The notes below the pieces were generated by a model. The model did not search any database, was not told the DNA's origin, and was given only the letters and a program-made list of their open reading frames with translations. 64,000 bases of DNA. It comes from Lichina pygmaea. Lineage: Eukaryota; Ascomycota; Lichinomycetes; Lichinales; Lichinaceae. The position numbers and the translations under genes were made by a program. Numbering within the stretch: position 1 is the first letter of the stretch; every line of letters starts with the position of its first letter. Shown piece by piece: positions 57,501 to 64,000 of the stretch. The stretch lies in assembly GCA_963422465.1 (NCBI GenBank), contig OY730171.1, positions 1,860,001 to 1,924,000 on the forward strand, given 5' to 3'.

Positions 57501-58099
57501 TTCAACACCGGCTAACAAATCTGTCGATGGTAGTTGTCAGTTTCAATCCACCACAACTCCACAACAACATGGCCAAATTGTACATGGAGATTAAGGCCTG
57601 CATCATCAAGGCCATAAATTCCATCCCCAACAATAAGAAAGCTACTATCTCAAAGCTAGCCGAATATGTTGATGTTCTAGCACAGCGACTCTGAGAGGAG
57701 AAAACAGGTGTATTAGTCAGAGAATCGAGCTCTCGTGAGAAGGTGACACTAGACCACTATCCAGACCAGTCACGCTGCGACAGCAACTCAGCAACACCAG
57801 AAAGATCAGGAAAAGCTTGCAACTTAGGGGATTGTACTAGAAGAGCAGAGGAATCAGATGCGCACATCCAAATTGCTATATTGTCGTTGTTCTATAGATT
57901 TACAGGCATTTCAAATTGACGTTGTTAGAAATCTATCTTTGAGTAATAACTATCGCAACTTCTCAGCACTACCACAAAAATTGGAAGAAGTCTATAATCT
58001 CAGGGATTGTAGAGCAGAAGTAGCAGAATCAAATGAGCTGGTTAGATTTTGATTCAGTCGTACCCCAAGCCTTCGTCTTTCCACCTCCTTCAAGAGTTT
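57501..58099. other. A+T-richer island, possible transposon debris, next to gap
   Basis: Base composition is clearly richer in A and T than in flanking genes. Two short frames (57569-57694, MAKLYMEIKACIIKAINSIP; and 57858-58052) have helical, Lys/Asn-rich content unlike local proteins. I know no match; degenerate retroelement sequence is the most likely explanation and would fit an assembly break at its edge. Confidence 0.35.
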
Positions 58100-58299
58100 N
58101 NNNNNNNNNNNNNNNNNNNNNNNNNNNNNNNNNNNNNNNNNNNNNNNNNNNNNNNNNNNNNNNNNNNNNNNNNNNNNNNNNNNNNNNNNNNNNNNNNNNN
58201 NNNNNNNNNNNNNNNNNNNNNNNNNNNNNNNNNNNNNNNNNNNNNNNNNNNNNNNNNNNNNNNNNNNNNNNNNNNNNNNNNNNNNNNNNNNNNNNNNNN
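58100..58299. other. Assembly gap, 200 N
   Basis: Exactly 200 N. It removes the last codons of VTC4 and the junction to the A+T-rich island. Confidence 0.99.
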
Positions 58300-59404
58300 A
58301 GCACCGTCGGCCCGTAGCGATCGTGGTAGCGGGCCGAGGCCAGACGCTGACGGATGCCGTCGACCCGGTAGAGGTACAACAGGAGGCTGTAGAGCAACGC
58401 GAGACAGGCGACGAGCGTGAAGGCCGACGCCGAGATGACGGTGAAGGTGTACGTCGTCGGAGTCGGGTCGGGTGCGAGGACAGGTACCCTGTATGGGGGA
58501 GCATGGCGCAGCGTCATGGCGTTGAAGGAGCTGCCGAGATGTGGCCGGCCGTGTGGGACGGCGTCGCCGAGGCGGGAAACGGTGGACGCGGTCTTGTCAT
58601 CGTCCCCGTGGCTACTCCGGACGGGGAAACTAAAGTTGATGAGGGTGACCGCGATGGTCGAGACGAGTACCGAAAACTCAAGCTGTTGCGTGGAAGAGGC
58701 GGTCAGCGAATAGCACGGTATCGCCTAGAAAGAACCCAGTCAAGACTGGTAGGCCGACGTACCCATGACAAGAACGTCCGTTCGGCCGCAAAGTGCACCT
58801 TTGGCTCGACTCGCATCGGCACGAATATCTCTGCAGATGGTGGAAACGCCGGTCAGCCTCCGCGGCAACCAGCAACCAGCAACAGCCAGACGTCGACCTA
58901 CTCTTCCCCTTGGGCGCTTTGAATCGCTTGAGCTGCACCTCGCCGCGGACGGCCAGCGGTCGCAACGGATTCGGGTCGGCCGCCGGCATCGATGTCGGTC
59001 GTGGTCGTGGAACGATCGCGACGACGACGGACCTCAGGAGTTGACCGGTCCTCTTCAGTCCTCGCTGTACGAGTAGAGCTCGGTACCGGACGCGCCAGCC
59101 CTCCGCTCGCCGAGCGACCTCGATGTCCACGTCCTCAGCGTCGTCGTCGTCGTCGTCGTCGTCGTCCGAGTCGTACGGCGGATAGTCGTCGGCGTGTTCT
59201 TGCGGGAGCGTCGCGACGAGCTCCTCGATGTCCTGAAGGTTCCCCTGCTGGTTTGGGAAATCTCGGGCTCGCTCGAGACCGTGGAGCGCCATCGTCGTGC
59301 GCGCCTCTCTGAGTCGACGGCGATCGTCGTGCTCGCTACCGTCGGGTGCAGGAAGACCGATGCCGTGACCGCCTCCGCCGTTCTCGCCGCGTTTGCCATT
59401 TTCA

Positions 59405-59439
<35 letters not shown>

Positions 59440-59970
59440 TTCGTCGTCTTCGTCGTCCGTGTCGTCGAGTGGCGTGTCGTTGGTGGTGCTCATCGAGTGG
59501 GCCGGCCGTCGGATGCCAAAGTGGCGAGTGGCCGGCTTGCGGATGTCGACGTCCATCTGCGGCATCCAGAAGGGCAAGAGATGGATCCGATCCGGAAACA
59601 GGCTCGCGGCGCCGTGGATGAACTTGCTGAACTTGGGCACGGCCTCGACCAGGTGGCTGCTGGTAAGGTCGGCCACCCATTCGGGGATCTCCTGGCCGAG
59701 CTGGCTCTGCAGCTTCACCTCGAGCACGGCGTACGGGAAGCGCTCCACGTCCTCGGACGGGAGCTGGGAGAAGGGATGGTCAACGTCCACGTCCGTTCGC
59801 CGCCAATTTCCGCCGCAGCGTTGGCGTCCATCAAGGTTGTCCTCGCGGACCATGGTCAAGTGCGTGTCGAGCGAGATGCGGACGCGGCTGTCGCCCGGCA
59901 GTTGAAAGGCGATGCGGTTGTAGAACGTTCGCACCGCTTGGAGGGGGGGGGGGGTAACGAGTCAACTTGG

Positions 59971-60001
<31 letters not shown>

Positions 60002-61431
60002 TCTGGGGACGGGCGGTCGACTCACCTGGCCTCAGCCCCCTCGTGATGATGCCGTACTGGATCTCGCGAGCCAGTCGCTCCATCTCGGTGAGCTCCTGGT
60101 CCGACCTCTTGCCGTCGCGCCGCGCCTTCTCGAAGAGTCGGTCGACGGTCATCTCTCCGTCGAGGAAGGCGTTGACGTTCTTCTCCTTGGTCGAGAAGCG
60201 CGCCTTGACGGACTTCTCGCCCGTCCAGTCCTCGCGGTGCGTCTTCCGCTCGACGAAGATGGTCTCGTTGTCCAGACCTCCATACCACCGCAGCCGGATC
60301 GCCTCGGCGCCTTCGGTCTTCTTGAGCCGGCCCATGTAAAGCTCCCAGGTGTCCAGGTTGTCGTAGTAGACCGAGGTGATGGCCGAGTCACGCGTCTCGA
60401 ACTCCTTGTTCGGGTTGAACACAAGCACCGGGAGATGCTGACGAAGGCCCAGTCAGCCATGGATCGTCGCAGCCGCGCCCGACGGGCCGTGGCCGTGCGG
60501 TGCCCCGTCACCTACCTTGAGGATGACCAGCTTGAGCTCGGTGATGTTGTCCGGGTGAACCCAGTACTTGGTCGTCTGGCGGACGAAGCTCTGCTGGCTC
60601 CCACCGGCGGCACTGTCGCCCCGAACGGGGTCTCCTCGACTTCGGACGAGGTCGTACAGCTTCGACAGCTTGACCACAAAGGCATCGTAGTTCTCCTTGA
60701 AGAAGGGCTTCGCGTTCAACCGGGTCGCGAAGACGGGCTTCAGATGCCACGACGTCTGTTTCTAGATGCCACCAGGGCCGCTGAGCCAACGAAGACGACG
60801 AAGCCGCAGGAGAACACCACCACCTACATCGTGCTTCTTGATGATCTTCAGGAAGCCGGTATAGTTGAGCGTCGTGAAAGTGGCAAGGTCGTGCACGTCG
60901 GCTATGACGTCGCTGAGATCGGACTCGAGGAGGTCAAAGTCTTCGTCGACAGGCTCGGCCTGATCCGTGCCCAGGCCCGGGGTCCGGCGGCCGTCGAGGT
61001 TGCCCACGACGTCCTCGACGACCTTATCGGCCGCCTGGATCCGTCGGACAATCTCTTCGCCCTTCTCGCGCTGGAAGGTGAAGACCTTATCCAGCTCGGC
61101 CTCGAGCCGGGCCACGAAGCGGCGCTCGTCGTCGGCGGTCCATCGTCGCCGTCTCGGTTGAGCGCTTTGGCTCTCGGGCGCCGAGGACGACACGGGCTCG
61201 TGAGGGGTCTTGAGGCTCCGCTTCAGGCCGTCGTAGTCGATGTAGAACTTGTAGTAATCCTTGATGAGAGACGTCCTCAACTCCCGCCCGAACCTATGCA
61301 GCAGCGAAAGCAGACGCTGTCAGCGACAGGATCACTTGGAGAGCGCTGCTGGCAGCCCAATTGGCCAATCATGAGGCGATGGTGTCATACGACAGCCGAG
61401 GATGTCAAGTGCGGGGAACGACTTACTTCAT
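58300..61431 (-). CDS. VTC4: Vacuolar transporter chaperone 4, polyphosphate polymerase, 3' end lost in gap
   Basis: Catalytic subunit of the VTC complex that makes polyphosphate from ATP and moves it into the vacuole. Seven exons: 61431-61427, 61293-60828, 60761-60516, 60437-60026, 59936-58902, 58830-58763, 58682 into the gap (at least 871 aa). Exon 1 codes only ATGAA and with exon 2 gives [11 protein letters not shown], the SPX-domain start. SPX (residues 1-155) is followed by the tunnel domain: [46 protein letters not shown] and [15 protein letters not shown] with the metal-binding Glu. These catalytic residues mark VTC4 rather than VTC2/3. Then come two poly-Asp stretches and the DUF202 membrane part ([16 protein letters not shown], then hydrophobic spans), cut before the last span. 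Intron 4 ends with poly-C and an unusual AAG acceptor and holds a GCT repeat. The protein is longer than yeast Vtc4 (721 aa) through the acidic insert. Confidence 0.94.
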
Positions 61432-61554
61432 CTCAAGTGCACTATGAAAAAGGAGCTCGCCAGGATGTGGGGCGTGCTCGGGGGAGAAGCAGCCAAGGAC
61501 AGCGATGCCGCACGAGTCGAATAAGACGATGGAGAGGGAAGGCTGCAAACGACA

Positions 61555-61585
<31 letters not shown>

Positions 61586-63550
61586 GACTACGAGACTACG
61601 AGACGAATGGCAGACGATCGACCGTCAACAAGAAGGTCGAGAGAGGGACAGGGGGGAGATGGAAGCCAGCGGATATTGGATTCGTAGGGGAGCTCGGAAA
61701 GTGGCCCGTGCCAGTGCGAGAGCCGCGCCGGGTAACCCGAAGCATTTAAAGCTCGGCCTTGACTTCCCCTCGTCCATGGCGACTTGGGACCTTCGACTGG
61801 CTATCGCCGGCTCCTCTACGAGACGTCGAGGATGGACAAACAGGCACGTAAAGGTTTGTAGCACGACTTTTGATACATTCTCGTCAACTCAGTCAGGACG
61901 TCGTTTCAACTGGATGCTATCGCTGGCCCGTTGTGACTACTGAAGTACGTAGTACTTCCGTACGAGTACTCGTAATGCAGCTGCAGAGCGCTTGTGTGCA
62001 TATAACTGCCGAAGGTTGAGCCGGAGATTTTTGCGCTCAAGCAGGCTGGCTCATCACGGCCAACACGTGATTCAGAATTGTCCACAGTGGATACACTGTA
62101 CTCTGTACCTATGTACTCCGTACTTCGTACATATTGTACGTACTCCCGTACTTCCGTACGTACGTATTTGTTAGAGGTCCAATACTAAATGACTCAGCGT
62201 TGATGGCTGACTAATCAATATGATATCGGCCGAATGAGGTATCTGACTAAGCGACATTACTGTAATGTGAGTCTAGTCACCTGACGTATAGAGTACGGTA
62301 ATTGGACCTTACCCCTGTTCTAAAATTACCTCTCTACTACGAGTATGCTTTCCCACACAAGATGTGACTACGGCGGCATGACAAAAGTTTGTGTACATCG
62401 CCACACGAGAATTCCTTTGAATATATCCATCTGGTTGTTAGTGATGTGACTTCGGTATCACGAAAAGAATGTTGAAATTGTTACATTACTTATGATCATT
62501 GGGACTGACAGCATGTAGAGGCTTACACAGACTTGTCTCGTGACACTGGAACATGCAAACGGGCAGCCCAGTGGTGCAATGGAGCTCTAGCTAAGGGGGT
62601 ACGGTACATACTCCGTATGGAGTGCTGTACGGTAGATCATGGTAGAGCAGAGTCACTCCATCGAGACTGTTCTTGGTAGAAATACTTAAGCACTCAGTAA
62701 TTACTTGATCACTACGGTACTACGCAAGGTACATATGTATGTGAGTGCTACACTTCTAGCTATTCGACACAATTCTTATCGGCAGTATTGTATTGAAGTC
62801 CTACTCCATCCCAGAGCTAGCTAAGCTAGATTACGCCGGGAAACCGTAGATTGGCAAGGAAACCTTTGGGCCATGTGACCCTAGGACAAAAAACTCCCCT
62901 GCCCTCCTACCGAGATGGGCCGTCAGGCAAGAAGATTCTATCAACTGTCGCCCATGAAAGAACAAGATAAGTGACTCGAAGCAACATGTATTGGTTCGGA
63001 GAACATCTTTATGACGTACGGTAGCACGGGTAGTACACTTCGTGGTCGGGTCATACGACGTGAAGCATGAAAGCATGGAGCATGGAGCATGCCGTCACTA
63101 TCAGCATGACAAGCAGAAGAGGACGAACAGCTGAACACAATGTATATAGGGACATGTGGAGGTTATTTCAAGGAGAGGGTGTGCAACATGAGATGTAGAG
63201 TTCATTCAACATGTAAAGGGCATGTGTATGGGTATTGTGGGTATGAGCGTGGGCTTGACTTGACTGGACTGGGCTGTAGGGTAGAATTCACCCCACGACA
63301 GGGTTGTTGGAGACGGAGGAAAAACAGCCACCAAGTGCTTCACCCAACTTACCCCAGAAAGAGTCTCTGTGGAAAAGACCTGGAGAAGAAGAAGAAGAAG
63401 AAGAGATGTAGAATAGAAGGGCCAGACGTGGAGATGATCGAGGGAAGAACGGAATTGAACACGTCATGACGCAGCGGGTTCCAGTACGAGACCGGGAGGA
63501 AGTACTAGAGCCAGAGCGGATACCAGACCGTGAGGCAGAGTATGCCTAGG
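61432..63550. other. 2.1-kb spacer with GTAC clusters
   Basis: Leader and promoter of VTC4 at the left, 3' region of MCM4 at the right. It has an ACG/GAC-rich stretch (61555-61600), GTAC clusters (61943-61972, 62096-62166, 62600-62640) and a short GAA array (63388-63404). No gene recognised. Confidence 0.5.
62096..62166. repeat. GTAC/TACGTA palindrome cluster
   Basis: ACTGTACTCTGTACC, ACTCCGTACTTCGTACAT and CCCGTACTTCCGTACGTACG words in 70 bp. Confidence 0.75.
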
Positions 63551-64000
63551 TCAAGCGACTCCCGTGATCCGACGAATCACCTTGCGGGCTCCGTCGCCGC
63601 CGCCGACGCTGACGTGGCCCTCCTGCGCAAGGCTCTTGAGGGCGTCGGCGAAGTCGTTGGCGTCGACGTCGACGCTGCTGCTCTCGGACAGCCGCCGCAG
63701 CACGTCCGGGTAGCGCGCGGCCCCGCCGGAGCGGGTCATGTCGTCGAGGAGGGCGAGCACGGCGTTCTTGAGGTCCTGGCGACGCCGGCGTTCGGTGGCG
63801 CTGGTGCCCTCGGTGAGCAGGCTCATGTCGATGAGCCCCGTGCGCGAGTCCGTGGCGGCCTGCTTCAGCGCCGACTTGATCAGCCGCACCGCCTCGAGCA
63901 CGTCGTCGGCCGTGACGCGCGCCGACAGCCGCATCTTGGCGTGCGCCTCTGCCAATCGGATCATCGACTCGAGCTGCCGCGTCGTCGCCGTGATGCGTCG
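63551..64000 (-). CDS. MCM4: DNA replication licensing factor Mcm4, C-terminal 149 residues (runs off the window)
   Basis: Subunit of the hexameric Mcm2-7 replicative helicase. The window holds only the end of the gene: the frame is open to the right edge (RRITATTRQLESMIRLAEAH, the last helices of the AAA+ lid) and stops at TGA 63551-63553. ALKQAATDSRTGLIDMSLLT and the preceding RLSARVTADDVLEAVRLIKS are specific to Mcm4 among MCM proteins. The C-terminal winged helix follows (about the last 75 residues: DLKNAVLALLDDM through HVSVGGGDGARKVIRRITG). No intron is seen in this part. Confidence 0.93.
   Translation of the reverse strand, partial: RRITATTRQLESMIRLAEAHAKMRLSARVTADDVLEAVRLIKSALKQAATDSRTGLIDMSLLTEGTSATERRRRQDLKNAVLALLDDMTRSGGAARYPDVLRRLSESSSVDVDANDFADALKSLAQEGHVSVGGGDGARKVIRRITGVA

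Noticed and set aside
59967-61943. 658-aa ORF on the plus strand
   Set aside because: It lies antisense to the VTC4 exons and has no family content; it stays open because the G+C-rich codon pattern of VTC4 avoids stops in that frame.

Overview
The window is nuclear DNA of a filamentous ascomycete (Pezizomycotina, most likely Sordariomycetes; genus not identifiable by eye). The evidence is short GT-AG introns of about 50-220 bp, G+C-rich coding exons, proteins typical of moulds, and long spacers full of simple repeats. There are no operons, CRISPR arrays or rRNA genes, and I found no convincing tRNA. Two blocks of exactly 200 N (41227-41426 and 58100-58299) are assembly gaps, and each cuts a gene.

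Layout, left to right: an uncharacterised 468-aa protein (25-1431, -); a spacer with a nest of related inverted repeats; a Mep1/3-type ammonium transporter (4188-5968, -); a 6.2-kb spacer with no recognisable gene; an OSCA/TMEM63-type RSN1 channel (12224-16035, +); a spacer with a probable LINE scrap; an uncharacterised serine-rich and acidic protein (18002-19411, -); ADE2 (22215-24325, +); a 3.4-kb spacer; NAD-dependent glutamate dehydrogenase (27716-32541, +). Next come a JHD1-type PHD/JmjC histone demethylase (34460-39880, -) that shares a promoter with the five-exon splicing factor SF3B6/p14 (40333-40980, +); a STIMATE-family vacuolar membrane protein cut by a gap (41427-42056, +); UTP18 (42679-44789, +); a small conserved acidic protein (45559-46164, -); a six-exon hexokinase (47664-49548, -); a secreted repeat-bearing protein (51481-52532, +); OST1 (52886-54678, -); VTC4 polyphosphate polymerase running into the second gap (58300-61431, -); and the C-terminus of MCM4 (63551-64000, -).

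For 11 genes I rebuilt the exons by hand, joining reading frames across splice sites and checking that phases agreed and that conserved motifs were restored. SF3B6, the first hexokinase exons and the 5-nt first coding exon of VTC4 are invisible to a long-ORF view. Most genes are housekeeping. Ammonium uptake and glutamate catabolism are both nitrogen functions, but they lie far apart and show no clustering. There is no biosynthetic cluster.

The unexplained material is mainly outside genes: a hairpin-forming inverted repeat with 20-bp arms present twice plus one collapsed copy; dense clusters of GTAC/TACGTA palindromes in many spacers; and long pure pyrimidine tracts on the coding strand of several introns. 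Inside genes, the glutamate dehydrogenase has an extra C-terminal tail of about 245 residues.
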